From the NCBI RefSeq assembly GCF_001507545.1, contig NZ_LQBP01000011.1, positions 39,002-103,001 on the forward strand: DNA of 64,000 nt, in the 5' to 3' direction. Origin of the DNA: Ruegeria profundi (GTDB lineage: Bacteria; Pseudomonadota; Alphaproteobacteria; Rhodobacterales; Rhodobacteraceae). The first letter of the stretch is position 1; each line of letters opens with the position of its first letter. The notes beneath the pieces are model-generated. The model was not told where the DNA came from. It worked only from the letters and a program-made list of their open reading frames with translations, and ran no database searches. Below are positions 36,488-45,383 of this stretch, one piece after another. A program made the position numbers and the translations under genes.

Positions 36488-37255
36488 ATGGGTAAATTGC
36501 TGACTTTGCAAGCTCGGGTCATAGGGTCGCTGGTCTTGCGCGAAACAAGGGCCAGTTTCGGGACGTCGCAGTTCGGCTATCTTTGGGCCATCGTGACACC
36601 GGCAGCCAGCGTTGCCGTGCTCGTAACAATATTCACGCTGATCGGCCGGCAACCGCCGTTTGGTCAGAGCCTTGCACTGTTTTTTGCGACCGGCATTCTG
36701 ACGCTGGAGTTTTTCAACAAGCTATCCAACACGCTGATGGCGAGTTTCGACGCGAACAAGGCATTGCTGACTTATCCGCTGATCCAGGAAACCGATGCCA
36801 TATTCGCCCGTGTGATCCTGATTTCGGCGACTTACCTGCTGGTTTTTGTGTTGTTCTATGGCGGCCTTGTCCTGCTCGGGCTCTCGAGCATGCCCACCTT
36901 TCCTGAGGTTGTCATTCAGGCCTTCGCGGCCACGGCGCTTTTGGGCTTTGGGTTCGGCACGGTCAATGCCGTGATCGTATCGCTCTGGGACTCCTGGCTG
37001 CATATCGAGAGGGTCCTCACCCGGCCGCTCTTCTTTCTGTCCGGGATATTTTACATTCCCAGCAACCTGCCACCCGAAGCAATCGCCATCCTAGAATGGA
37101 ATCCGGTTCTGCATCTGGTCGAGTGGTTCCGGGAAGGGTTCTATCCAAACTATGAAAGCACCGTTTTGAGCAAGACCTACCCGCTGGGTCTCGCTGTCGG
37201 TTTGATACTTTTCGGTCTTGCTGGCGAACGCCTCTATCGCAAAAAGCGGGTGTAA
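36488..37255 (+). CDS. kpsM: Capsule polysaccharide ABC exporter permease KpsM
   Basis: A 255-residue ABC-2 type permease with about six membrane segments. The N-terminus RVIGSLVLRETRASFGTSQFG and the segment RPLFFLSGIFYIPSNLPPEA near 180 are characteristic of KpsM/BexB/CtrC. Exports the finished glycolipid-linked chain across the inner membrane with KpsT. Two bases separate it from kpsT. Confidence 0.94.
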   Translation: MGKLLTLQARVIGSLVLRETRASFGTSQFGYLWAIVTPAASVAVLVTIFTLIGRQPPFGQSLALFFATGILTLEFFNKLSNTLMASFDANKALLTYPLIQETDAIFARVILISATYLLVFVLFYGGLVLLGLSSMPTFPEVVIQAFAATALLGFGFGTVNAVIVSLWDSWLHIERVLTRPLFFLSGIFYIPSNLPPEAIAILEWNPVLHLVEWFREGFYPNYESTVLSKTYPLGLAVGLILFGLAGERLYRKKRV

Positions 37256-37257
37256 CT

Positions 37258-37911
37258 ATGATTGAGCTAGTCAATGTTTCCAAGTCATACACGCTTAAGG
37301 GTGTGCGCAAGCAAATCCTCGATGGGCTGAGCTATCGGTTTCCCAAAGACCGCAACGTCGCCATCATGGGCCGCAACGGTGCCGGGAAATCGACGCTCAT
37401 GCGGATCATCGCTGGCACGGAACAGCCTGATAGCGGCCGCGTTTACAGATCGGTGAAAGTGTCCTGGCCGCTTGGCTTTGCAGGCGGTTTCAACGGCTCC
37501 ATGACGGGGCTGGAAAATGTACGCTTCGTCTCCCGCATCTACGGACAGGATACCGAAAGAGTTATTGATAGCGTCCAAGCCTTTGCAGAACTTGGCGCTT
37601 CGCTCAATTTGCCGATCAAGACATATTCTAGCGGTATGAAGGCCCGCCTGGCCTTCGGACTGAGCATGGCCATCGACTTCGACTGTTATCTGATCGACGA
37701 GATCACTGCGGTAGGAGACAAGAATTTCAAACTCAAGAGCCAGCAGGTTTTTACGGACAAGCTGGGCCATAGCCAGATCATTATGATCTCCCACTCGGCC
37801 TCCGCTATTAAGACCTACTGCGATTGCGGCTTGTTTCTGCGTAGAGACGGCATTTATTTTTATGATGACATCGACCACCTGATTGCAGACTACAATCGCG
37901 ACCTGACATGA
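37258..37911 (+). CDS. kpsT: Capsule polysaccharide ABC exporter ATP-binding protein KpsT
   Basis: A 217-residue ATPase: Walker A GRNGAGKST (about residue 38), SVKVSWPLGFAGGFNGSMTG as in KpsT/BexA, signature YSSGMKARLAFGLSMAI, and Walker B FDCYLIDEITAVGD with the E-to-D style switch of polysaccharide exporters. It closes the recognisable capsule operon. No outer-membrane KpsD/Wza, kdsA or kdsB gene is visible, so these must lie elsewhere. Confidence 0.94.
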   Translation: MIELVNVSKSYTLKGVRKQILDGLSYRFPKDRNVAIMGRNGAGKSTLMRIIAGTEQPDSGRVYRSVKVSWPLGFAGGFNGSMTGLENVRFVSRIYGQDTERVIDSVQAFAELGASLNLPIKTYSSGMKARLAFGLSMAIDFDCYLIDEITAVGDKNFKLKSQQVFTDKLGHSQIIMISHSASAIKTYCDCGLFLRRDGIYFYDDIDHLIADYNRDLT

Positions 37912-37938
37912 CCATGGCCGCCGACCTTCAGCCCAAGA

Positions 37939-38097
37939 ATGTACCTCGAAAAGGTCGAACGCTACGCCACACAGCTCCTTCAGCTACACGCGCTAGTAAA
38001 TACAGAACCTGTCGTCGCGCTGCTGAACGCACGCGAGCTTATCGGGGAAGAGTTTCAAAAGTGGCTTGCCCTGACCCTCGTTGTCCCCGCACCCTGA
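37939..38097 (+). CDS. Short open frame after kpsT, unknown
   Basis: A 52-codon frame (MYLEKVERYATQLLQLHALV at the start, LALTLVVPAP at the end) is rich in Leu, Glu and Ala and could form two amphipathic helices. It starts 27 bases after the kpsT stop without a clear Shine-Dalgarno. I recognise no family. It may be a small protein or the decayed end of a longer gene. Confidence 0.2.
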   Translation: MYLEKVERYATQLLQLHALVNTEPVVALLNARELIGEEFQKWLALTLVVPAP

Positions 38098-38326
38098 GGG
38101 GCCTCGAAAGACTTCAGTCAGGCGAAAATCCGCCCGTAGACAATCCGGATTTTCCGCGAGCACTCTATGCAAACTAGGAACGCGCGTGAAGCAAATTTCC
38201 CTGCTTGGCCCTTCCGGTTTGCACAAAATCTTTCCAAGATTGGAAGTTCCGCAATCCCTTCGGGGTTTTCCACATGTATCGCACGGACAGAAATAATATA
38301 CGTCTTATCAATGGATTATGCGGTGA

Positions 38327-38611
38327 TTGCTTGTGTGTATGACCACATGCTTACGAAAAGACGCCGCAACATGGCAAAGGATCGCGGCCTTTCAGTTGCA
38401 TCTCATGGGGCTTGATCCGCTCATAACAGCATGGATCGCTGCGCGTCATTTCGACAGCAACTGCGATCACATTCACATCGCCGTATCGCGCACAGCGTTT
38501 GACGGTCAGAGGATTGCCCCGCGTCTGTCTGCGCTGCAAACAGATTGCAATCAAATCACCATGGCTGCGCGTCTGGGACTGGACGTCTCGAAGGATAGCA
38601 ATTCGGTCTAA
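38327..38611 (+). pseudogene. Relaxase (mobilisation nuclease) fragment
   Basis: A 94-codon frame whose central part, AARHFDSNCDHIHIAVSRTA, reads like the metal-binding histidine motif of MobA/VirD2-type relaxases (H-x-D...H-x-H) followed by the usual strand and an LGLDV helix. The catalytic tyrosine region, the rest of the nuclease and any mobilisation partner are missing, and the first 30 codons do not resemble a relaxase. I read it as a remnant of a mobilisable element between the capsule locus and the LysR gene. Confidence 0.45.
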
Positions 38612-38694
38612 GTCGCGGAAAATGGCCGTGCTGGCGATACACTTCAATGATGAAGACATTTTGCAACCGCCCCCGATCGCTTCATTAAGCGGCG

Positions 38695-39609
38695 CTATGG
38701 CGAAGCGGGAACTAATTCATTGAGCATTTTCTTCACCAGACGCTCTCGTTGTCCGGCCGCGGTTGCTGCGTCCGTTCTAGGGGTGATTGCGAAATAGTCG
38801 TAGGGCAGGGGCAACCCTCGCCGAGCGGGGAAGGTGAATTGGTCTTTGTCCGGCTTTGCGTCCGTCAAAAATTTGGGAACTAGTGCAATGCCAGCCCCTT
38901 GCACAGCGAGAGCGAAGGCAACGGCAGCACCGCCGGCACGCAGACCCTTGCGCATGTCGGGGGTTTTGGCGACGCCCTCGGCACGAAACCAACCCGCCCA
39001 AGTCGGGTGTGAGGCGTATTGTTCACCCCAGTCAGTATGGATCAGCAGGTTGTCCGGCACTGCGGCAATTCCCCCCTTTGCAATATACCGATTGTAAAAG
39101 TCCCGGGTGCAATACGGATAAGCCGTGTCCCGGAACATGGGAACCGAAGAATGCTGCGGATAAAGGTGGCTTTCATAGGTGATCCGGATGTCAGCCTGTG
39201 TGCGTAGCAAGTCCACCGGGTCCGGCTCAATCCGCAGTTCGATACCGGTACCGGGGTAATGCTTGCGGAACCGTGAAACTGCGGGAACTACCCAAATTTC
39301 TGCCAAAGACTGGATAGTGCTGATGACAATCCGGGAGCGCGCCTCGGTTTCCAGGAGTTGATCTGTAACGGTCGATATCCCCATCAGCGCTTCTGCAATG
39401 GCCGGATAGTAGGACCGTCCCGCATCCGTCAGCAGCAGGCTATTGTGGGTTCGGCGGAAAAGAGTTTTTCCAAGGAATTCCTCGGCTTTCTTGACCTGCA
39501 TGCTGACTGCCGCCGGGGAAACACCAAGTTCGTCCGCCGCAGAGGTGAAGCCGCCCAGGCGCACTGTGGCCTCAAAAGCTTTTAAGGAGTTGAGCGGAGG
39601 AAGCCGCAT
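38695..39609 (-). CDS. LysR-family transcriptional regulator, GcvA-like
   Basis: A 304-residue regulator with the LysR winged helix at residues 5-65 (PLNSLKAFEATVRLGGFTSA, then SPAAVSMQVKKAEEFLG) and an effector domain related to GcvA (ETEARSRIVISTIQSLAEIW to GAGIALVPKFL). The ATG at 39609 gives the standard LysR N-terminus MRLPPLNSLKAF; reading is open 36 codons further upstream, but that part is not LysR-like. It is divergent from the cyclodeaminase-family gene 106 bases away and probably controls that gene pair in response to an amino-acid-like ligand. Confidence 0.93.
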   Translation of the reverse strand: MRLPPLNSLKAFEATVRLGGFTSAADELGVSPAAVSMQVKKAEEFLGKTLFRRTHNSLLLTDAGRSYYPAIAEALMGISTVTDQLLETEARSRIVISTIQSLAEIWVVPAVSRFRKHYPGTGIELRIEPDPVDLLRTQADIRITYESHLYPQHSSVPMFRDTAYPYCTRDFYNRYIAKGGIAAVPDNLLIHTDWGEQYASHPTWAGWFRAEGVAKTPDMRKGLRAGGAAVAFALAVQGAGIALVPKFLTDAKPDKDQFTFPARRGLPLPYDYFAITPRTDAATAAGQRERLVKKMLNELVPASP

Positions 39610-39715
39610 CAGGTTTGCTCGCTTTGAATCAGAAAATCTTAGGCAACGCTTACATTTTTCGATCTGTAATGCCAGCGTCAGAATCCCATGATGCAGCAAA
39701 CTCGGAGAGACACGC

Positions 39716-40723
39716 ATGGCAAAGATTGAGATTGAGTATCTGGGGCAGCCGGAGATTGATCAAGTGGCGCTCACCAATGACGATATCCTGGATGCTGTTG
39801 AACAGGGGCTGATTGCTGCCGGGCAGGGTAAAACGGTGATCGAGCCGCGCATGCATCTGACCCCGGATCCGGCCTTCAACGGGCATTTCAACGTGCTGCG
39901 CGGCTATGTCGAGCCTTTGGGCTATGCCGGGGTCAAGGTAGTTGGCGATTTTGTCGACAACTACAAGCAAGGGCTACCGTCAGAGCTGGCGCTCTTGAAC
40001 CTGTTTTGCCCGCGTACCGGCGTGCCGCGTGCAGTGATTGATGCGGCCGGAATTACCGACATGCGAACCGGAGCGCTAACAGCACTTGGTGCCAAATGGT
40101 TGGGTCCGAAGAAACCCAGGGTGCTGGGTCATGTGGGTGCCCGCGGCACCTCATACTGGAACGTGCGCTTGCTGGACCATCTGTTCGATTTCGAAGAAAT
40201 CCGAGTGCATTCACGTCGCCCGGAAAGCCGCGATGCCTTTGGAGAAAGGCTCAGCCGCGATCTGGGCAAGCAGATCATCGTCACAGAAGACTGGCAAAGC
40301 TGCCTGGACGGAGCCGACATTCTGATCGAAGCGACCCGGCTCAACCAGCCTACCCCGATGTTCCACCGCTCTTGGGTAAAGAAAGGGGCCTTGGTCGTGC
40401 CCTACGGCACGATGAGCGCGCTGCCTTTGGATTTCACCAAAGGTTTCGACAAGTTCGTGATGGATGATTTGGGGCAGATGCGGGCCGGGCATCTTGGGGC
40501 GCTGCGGCCGCATATCGATGCGGGACTGATCAGCGAGGAGAGCTTTTATGCCGAAATCGGTGAGATTGCCGCCGGGCTGAAGCCGGGCCGGGAAGCTGAC
40601 GATGAAACAATCCTGTTCTGGCACCGCGGCATGTCTACCGGGGATATCGCCCTGGGCGCTCGGATTCTGGAAAAGGCCCGTGACCTGGGCATCGTTCAGA
40701 ACCTTCTGTACCGGGACGCCTGA
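39716..40723 (+). CDS. Ornithine cyclodeaminase / mu-crystallin family protein
   Basis: A 335-residue member of the OCD/alanine dehydrogenase-like family. N-terminal substrate lobe contains IEPRMHLTPDPAFNGHFNVL and GVKVVGDFVDNYKQGLPSEL. A Rossmann lobe follows from about residue 130, with the glycine motif at GHVGARGTSYWNVRLL. The usual substrate-binding Lys (GVKVV) and Arg (PRMH) are present. Members cyclise ornithine or reduce ketimines such as delta-1-pyrroline-2-carboxylate, so the exact substrate is open. Shine-Dalgarno CGGAGAG precedes the ATG. Its stop is one base before the next ATG, so it is coupled to the lyase-like gene. Confidence 0.9.
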   Translation: MAKIEIEYLGQPEIDQVALTNDDILDAVEQGLIAAGQGKTVIEPRMHLTPDPAFNGHFNVLRGYVEPLGYAGVKVVGDFVDNYKQGLPSELALLNLFCPRTGVPRAVIDAAGITDMRTGALTALGAKWLGPKKPRVLGHVGARGTSYWNVRLLDHLFDFEEIRVHSRRPESRDAFGERLSRDLGKQIIVTEDWQSCLDGADILIEATRLNQPTPMFHRSWVKKGALVVPYGTMSALPLDFTKGFDKFVMDDLGQMRAGHLGALRPHIDAGLISEESFYAEIGEIAAGLKPGREADDETILFWHRGMSTGDIALGARILEKARDLGIVQNLLYRDA

Positions 40724-40724
40724 G

Positions 40725-42251
40725 ATGGAGAAGCTCCGGCTGGATGGCACTTCGCTGACGGTTGAGGCGCTCAGCCAGGCTGCCAGGAATGCTGCACCCA
40801 TCGAGCTTGCGCCTGCGGGGCTGGAAGCCATGGCACGCTCCCATGCTCTGGTCGGCCAGGCCATCCGGGACCGGGTTCCGGTCTATGGAGTGACCACGGG
40901 TCTGGGCGCCCGTGCAACCGAAGTGCTGAGCGCAGAGGCATTGGCGGAGTTCTCCGTCCATACCCTGCGCGGTCGGGCCCATGCCATTGGTCCGGAAGAA
41001 GCCCCGGAGCTTGTCAGAGCGGGCTTGATCGTGCGGCTGAACACCATGCTCAAAGGTCACAGCGCCGCCAGGCCCGAGGTCGCAGAGCATATTGCCGCCT
41101 GCCTGAATGCGGGCCTCACTCCGGTTGTCGGGCAAATTGGGTCGATCGGAGCGGCGGACCTGGTGCTTAATGCAACTGCTGGCCTGTCACTCATTGGCGG
41201 GGGGCGAATGCGTGATTCTAAGGGTCGGGTCGGGCCAAGCGCAGACATGATGGAGGCCCATGGCATCAAGCCGCTGAATTTGGCACCGCGCGACGGGCTG
41301 GCGCTGGCCAATCATTCAAGTACCGTCAGCGGCATGGCGGCCTTGGCAGTCTCCGGTGCAGCCGGTGTCTTTGAGGCGGCACAGACCGCCGCCGCCCTGT
41401 CGATGGAGGGGTTTAGGGCCAACACCGGGCCATTGGCGCACCACGTGCTGATGGTCAAACCCCATCCAGGCCAATTGCAGGCGGCCGAGGGACTGCGGTG
41501 GAGGCTGGAAGGCGGCGCGTTGCTTGAACCCGGCCACGCGCGCCGGCTGCAGGATCCGCTGTCGTTTCGCAACATTGCCCAGATCCATGGTGCTGCAGGC
41601 ATGGCGCTGACGCGGGCTGAGGAGTGCCTGGAACTGGAAATAAACAGCGCCAGCGACAACCCCGTTGCCTTTGCTGAAAAGGGCGAGATCACCTCTTGCG
41701 GCGCCTATTTCACCGCCGAGATCACCAGCGCGGTAGAAACCCTTAGCCGCTCGCTTGTGCCGCTGGCAGCGGCACAGCTGGCGCGGACTGCAAAGCTCTT
41801 GAACCCAGAGTTCAGCGGCCTGCCGAATTTCCTGGCGATGCCGGACAGCTCCTCTAACGGGTTTGCGCCCGTGATGAAAGTGGCCGAGTCGCTGTTCTGC
41901 GAGCTGGCCCATACAGCACAGCCAGTGCCGGTCTGGCCAAGCCTGAATGCCAACGGGGTGGAGGATTGCCTGACCAATTCTCCAGCCACGGTGAAAGCGT
42001 TGCTCCAGATCACTGGGCACCTGCAGCGGCTGACCGCGATTGAGTTGTTGGTTGCCTGTCAGGCGGTCGAGCTGCGCGGAACCGCCGGGTCTTTGGGCAG
42101 CTTTCTCTCTGGCAGCTGCCGGCAAATCCGTGAGATATCACCTGCGTTGAATGAAGACCGCCCTCTGGCAGAAGACATCGAACGGCTGGCGGAAAGCATT
42201 TCGCAGAACCGATTTACCGCAGAACCACGGCTGGCGAGCAACATTCCCTGA
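40725..42251 (+). CDS. Aromatic amino acid lyase (HAL/PAL) family protein without the MIO-forming triad
   Basis: A 508-residue protein of the histidine/phenylalanine ammonia-lyase fold. The catalytic-tyrosine loop (PVYGVTTGLGA, about 52-62) and the substrate Arg region (LQDPLSFRNIAQIHG) and ELEINSASDNPVAF are conserved. But the site where canonical enzymes have GSVGASGDLAPLAH reads GSIGAADLVLNA (residues 139-150): the Ala-Ser-Gly that cyclises to MIO is Ala-Ala-Asp, with one residue fewer. Such a protein cannot form MIO the usual way. MIO-free relatives exist (ergothionase-type lyases), so elimination from another histidine-like betaine or amine is possible. I use the ATG at 40725, adjacent to the upstream stop. 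Confidence 0.88.
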   Translation: MEKLRLDGTSLTVEALSQAARNAAPIELAPAGLEAMARSHALVGQAIRDRVPVYGVTTGLGARATEVLSAEALAEFSVHTLRGRAHAIGPEEAPELVRAGLIVRLNTMLKGHSAARPEVAEHIAACLNAGLTPVVGQIGSIGAADLVLNATAGLSLIGGGRMRDSKGRVGPSADMMEAHGIKPLNLAPRDGLALANHSSTVSGMAALAVSGAAGVFEAAQTAAALSMEGFRANTGPLAHHVLMVKPHPGQLQAAEGLRWRLEGGALLEPGHARRLQDPLSFRNIAQIHGAAGMALTRAEECLELEINSASDNPVAFAEKGEITSCGAYFTAEITSAVETLSRSLVPLAAAQLARTAKLLNPEFSGLPNFLAMPDSSSNGFAPVMKVAESLFCELAHTAQPVPVWPSLNANGVEDCLTNSPATVKALLQITGHLQRLTAIELLVACQAVELRGTAGSLGSFLSGSCRQIREISPALNEDRPLAEDIERLAESISQNRFTAEPRLASNIP

Positions 42252-42511
42252 ACTGCGGGGCTGCCTTCAGTAGCAGGCATCAAAAGAGAGGGCCGTGACA
42301 AAGACAATTCAACAGGGCAGCGGGCCATGGCCCCACTTGCGCCAGTCCGATTTGTCCGGCGTCTTACCTGTTCACAAACCACGTAGAAAACCGGGCTGTT
42401 TCCCGAGCAGGCCACGGGTGACCAGCGCGGCGAAGGTGTCGAGAGGGGCCGTTGCGGCTGTCCCTTGGACCATTTCGGGGTGTTCAGCTTTTCAAAGTTC
42501 CGAGGTCAATA

Positions 42512-42997
42512 TCACCCGGCGGAAAGAATGTCGGGGAATACCCAACTTCCGTCGAGGATTTCTGCGCGGGGCTGATATAGGCGGATCGTGTAGTTCCAGC
42601 CCGGCGTGATTGGGATGCAGTTGATCCGACCGTCCTCGCAGCCGCCGAAATGGATGGTGAAGGAGCCGTCGTCTTTTGGCGTGGCGGAGGTCTGGTTGTA
42701 GATGTTCCGGCCGAGATCGTTGGGCGCCAGGCAGCCCTCGGCGTCGTAGACGGTGATCGTACAGAAGGCGTCCGCCGGCACGTCCTTGACGGTCACCACA
42801 TGGGGTGTTTCGCCGTCATTCACCTCGACGGCATCGACGATTCCCTGAGCCGTGGTGCCCGGTTGCCCAGCCCAGCCTGCCATTCCGATCAAATGGTCGA
42901 GCGGGTCAATTTCGCCTCGGCGACCGAAGGAGGTGGTGGACTCAAGCCCGACGACCGCTGCCAGGTCGCTGACGGCCCTGTGCTGCGGCGAGGGCAA
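42512..42997 (-). pseudogene. DUF1254/DUF1214 protein, C-terminal fragment
   Basis: A 161-codon frame that matches only the C-terminal DUF1214 part: EIDPLDHLIGMAGWAG, VVTVKDVPADAFCTITVYDA, SFTIHFGGCEDGRINCIPI, and GWNYTIRLYQPRAEILDGSW. Full-length relatives have 150-300 more residues at the N-terminus with the DUF1254 domain, which is absent. Only 33 bases separate it from the end of a second, related broken gene upstream. The two are probably decayed tandem copies. Confidence 0.75.
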
Positions 42998-43030
42998 GAA
43001 GAAGGCGTCGCATTTTCACTGTCCTCTCTA

Positions 43031-43745
43031 TTAGATCACCGGCTGGACGGTAGGAAAGGTCCACGACCCGTCGAGGATCTCAGGCCCCGGCTGGTACATC
43101 CGCACGGTGTAGTTCCACCCGTCCATGAGCGGCAGGCAATTCTCACGCCCGTTGTCGCAGCCACCGAAATGCACAGTCATGGAGCCGTCATCGTTGCGCG
43201 CGCCCATAACCGAGTTGACGATGCAGGCGTCGAGCGCGTTAGGTTCGAAGAAGCGTTGAGCGTTGTAGAGGCTGATCGACCAGAAGGCGTATGTCGACCG
43301 CGACGTAGGGCGTATCGAAGGTCTCCATATCCAGCGGGTTGGTGCCACCACCGTGGAACTCCTCGTTGATGTAGTGATCCTGGTTGACGATCATCGCCGA
43401 CATGTACCGATCCCCCACCTCGGGCAGGGTCAACCTTGCGCCCTAGATGATGTCGACGTTCGGGGCGCTATAATGCGTCTCGCGGTTCATGCTGACCGTC
43501 GGCTGATTGTCTACGGGCGTCGGTTCGCGGAAATGGTAGAAGCGGTTCAGCCCGCCCGCGAGCGCGACATACTTGGCGAACTCGATGTCTGTAGCGGCGC
43601 GGTTGAAGTTAGCGATCGTGATCGGAATCTAGCGGGCGTCCAAGAGAGCGTCCAGGTTGTCGTCGGCGAACTGCGCCAATGCTGGCGCACAGAAAAGACC
43701 GATCGTCAGAGCTATGATCGGACCGAGTTGAATTAGGCTCATCAT
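43031..43745 (-). pseudogene. DUF1254/DUF1214 gene broken by two amber codons, a frameshift and an internal deletion
   Basis: From the ATG at 43745 a signal peptide (LGPIIALTIGLFCAPALAQF) is followed by DUF1254 sequence. That frame is interrupted by TAG after LDALLDAR and again after SAPNVDII, then continues through GDRYMSAMIVNQDHYINEEF to TPYVAVDIR. After that the matching sequence switches frame and jumps to the C-terminal domain (AFWSISLYNAQRFFEPNALD to ILDGSWTFPTVQPV). About 150 residues of linker are missing. Four separate lesions make a functional product very unlikely. Confidence 0.85.
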
Positions 43746-44197
43746 ATAGCACGTCCCCCTGCCGAACATACAATCAGCCTTATTAAAGACTTACCGAAGC
43801 CAAGCATTGATCTGCCTAAATGACAGAAAAGTCCGCTTTTTTTCATTCCCATACCTTGCAGCTAAGGTCCGGAGCGAGCCCAACTGGCACCTTGGGCTTT
43901 TCTGCTGCGCGCGCAGCACGTGAATAGATGCACGTGCTTGGTTCATGACGCCGCGCGGCGGCAGAGATCGCGGTTATTCGTTCACAGTACGACCTGCTCG
44001 CCCGTCTGCGCAGCACCCGTGCTTTCTTGAGACAACGACATCGTCTCCGAAGAACGTCGAGTGAACAGAGACAGGGCGCGTAAATCAATGAGCCAAAACA
44101 ATAGTCAAATCCATTAAACGGCGTGGAGAACGCGATTTCACCCGACGTTGGTGTGAAGGCGCTACCCCAAACGTGAAATCGGACTAAGTCACCGCAG
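43746..44197. other. Intergenic stretch upstream of the formate/nitrite-type channel gene
   Basis: About 450 bases between divergent genes. A 121-codon minus-strand frame exists at 43843-44208, but it is rich in Cys and Arg, shows no motif and overlaps the next gene's start. I see no convincing RNA or repeat. It should contain the promoter of the channel gene. Confidence 0.4.
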
Positions 44198-45010
44198 ATG
44201 AACGACACGACAGAAAAGGAAGCTATCGAGGAGGCAACAGGCCTTGCGCCGCGCGAGATCTATGAAGTCATTCGACGCGAAGGCAAAGAAGAGCTCGAAC
44301 GACCTCATAAGTCTTTGGTCTGGTCCGGTTTTGCCGCTGGGATAATGATTAGCTTCTCAGTGCTCGCTGAAGCCATATTACGCACTTATCTCCCGGATAC
44401 CCCCGGACGTTATCTGATCGAGAATTTTGGTTACAGTTTCGGCTTTCTTCTTGTCATCATGGGGCGCTTGCAGCTTTTCACAGAAAACACGATCACCACG
44501 GTTTTTCCGCTCGTCGCCTCGCCGACGCGCACGATGCTCGGCCGTGTTTTACGTCTATGGAGCACCGTTCTTGCGGCAAATGTGGTCGGAGCGTTTTGCG
44601 CCGCCTCGCTCTTTGCGTTCACGCCCGCAATCCCGTCCGATCTCCTTCCGGCGATCACAGAGCTTTCCGAGCATGCTTTGGGCTTTTCTCCCGGCGTTGC
44701 CTTTGCCCGCGCCATCCCGGCAGGCGTTCTTGTCGCGGCTCTGGTCTGGATGCTTCCACAGTCGCTGGCCTCCTCATTCTGGCTCATCATCGCGTTCACC
44801 TGGCTTATCGCGGCGGGCGATTTCGCACATATCGTCGCGGGCTCGGTCGAAATGTGGTTCCTGCTTCTGACGGGGGCCAAAGGGGTTGCTGAGGCGGCTT
44901 TTGGTTTTTTCATACCGGTCTTTTTCGGCAACGTCGTCGGCGGCACAGTTATCTTCACCCTCATGGCTTGGGGGCAAGTCCAAGAAGAGGTGGATAATGG
45001 ATCAAAATAG
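44198..45010 (+). CDS. Formate/nitrite transporter (FNT) family channel
   Basis: A 270-residue inner-membrane protein with six predicted helices. After a charged N-terminal stretch (about 1-40) it shows HKSLVWSGFAAGIMISFSVL, NFGYSFGFLLVIMGRLQLFT, ENTITTVFPLV, LVAALVWMLP and FFGNVVGGTVIFTLMAW. This places it in the FNT superfamily, in the branch with an acidic N-terminal extension rather than classical FocA. Substrates are small monovalent anions such as formate or nitrite; which one is not clear. A small Rho-N-type protein gene follows in the same direction. Confidence 0.9.
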   Translation: MNDTTEKEAIEEATGLAPREIYEVIRREGKEELERPHKSLVWSGFAAGIMISFSVLAEAILRTYLPDTPGRYLIENFGYSFGFLLVIMGRLQLFTENTITTVFPLVASPTRTMLGRVLRLWSTVLAANVVGAFCAASLFAFTPAIPSDLLPAITELSEHALGFSPGVAFARAIPAGVLVAALVWMLPQSLASSFWLIIAFTWLIAAGDFAHIVAGSVEMWFLLLTGAKGVAEAAFGFFIPVFFGNVVGGTVIFTLMAWGQVQEEVDNGSK

Positions 45011-45061
45011 GTCCGACAAGCTGCGTCAGAAGGGAAAATAGCTGGTTAAGGAGGATATCGA

Positions 45062-45328
45062 ATGAGCAAGGATCATGGGCCCTCAATCAAGGACGACGAC
45101 ACCTACGAGGCGCTGCGCGACGATGGCTATTCCAAGAAGAAAGCCGCGCGCATCGCCAATGCACAGGCGAGCGATGACATGTCACCAAGCAAGAAAGGTG
45201 GCAAGGCTCCGCCCTACGAGGAGTGGACCAGGGACGACCTGCTCAAGAGAGCTACCGAACTCGGCATCGAGGGGCGGTGGGACATGTCGAAAGACGTGTT
45301 GATCGAGGCCCTTCGGGACAAGACCTGA
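45062..45328 (+). CDS. Small DUF7218-type protein with Rho N-terminal (SAP-like) motif
   Basis: An 88-residue acidic and basic protein. The N-terminal part, KDDDTYEALRDDGYSKKKAA, followed by RIANAQA, is the DUF7218 signature. The C-terminal part, YEEWTRDDLLKRATELGIEG then SKDVLIEALRDK, is the helix-extended-loop-helix of Rho-N/SAP domains, which bind nucleic acids. AAGGAGGATATC gives a strong ribosome site. Such small proteins occur beside stress genes; the role is unknown. Confidence 0.85.
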   Translation: MSKDHGPSIKDDDTYEALRDDGYSKKKAARIANAQASDDMSPSKKGGKAPPYEEWTRDDLLKRATELGIEGRWDMSKDVLIEALRDKT

Positions 45329-45383
45329 ACCAACAGTGCATCGTGGATTGTGCTCTCAAAACTATAGAAACAGGAGACAACCG

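Noticed and set aside
43452..43632. Two in-frame TAG codons in the DUF1254 gene as possible pyrrolysine or amber recoding
   Set aside because: The same gene also has a frameshift and a large internal deletion, so decay is the simpler explanation. No pyl gene is visible.
43843..44208. 121-codon minus-strand frame upstream of the FNT gene
   Set aside because: Cys/Arg-rich, without motif, and it overlaps the start of the well-supported channel gene.
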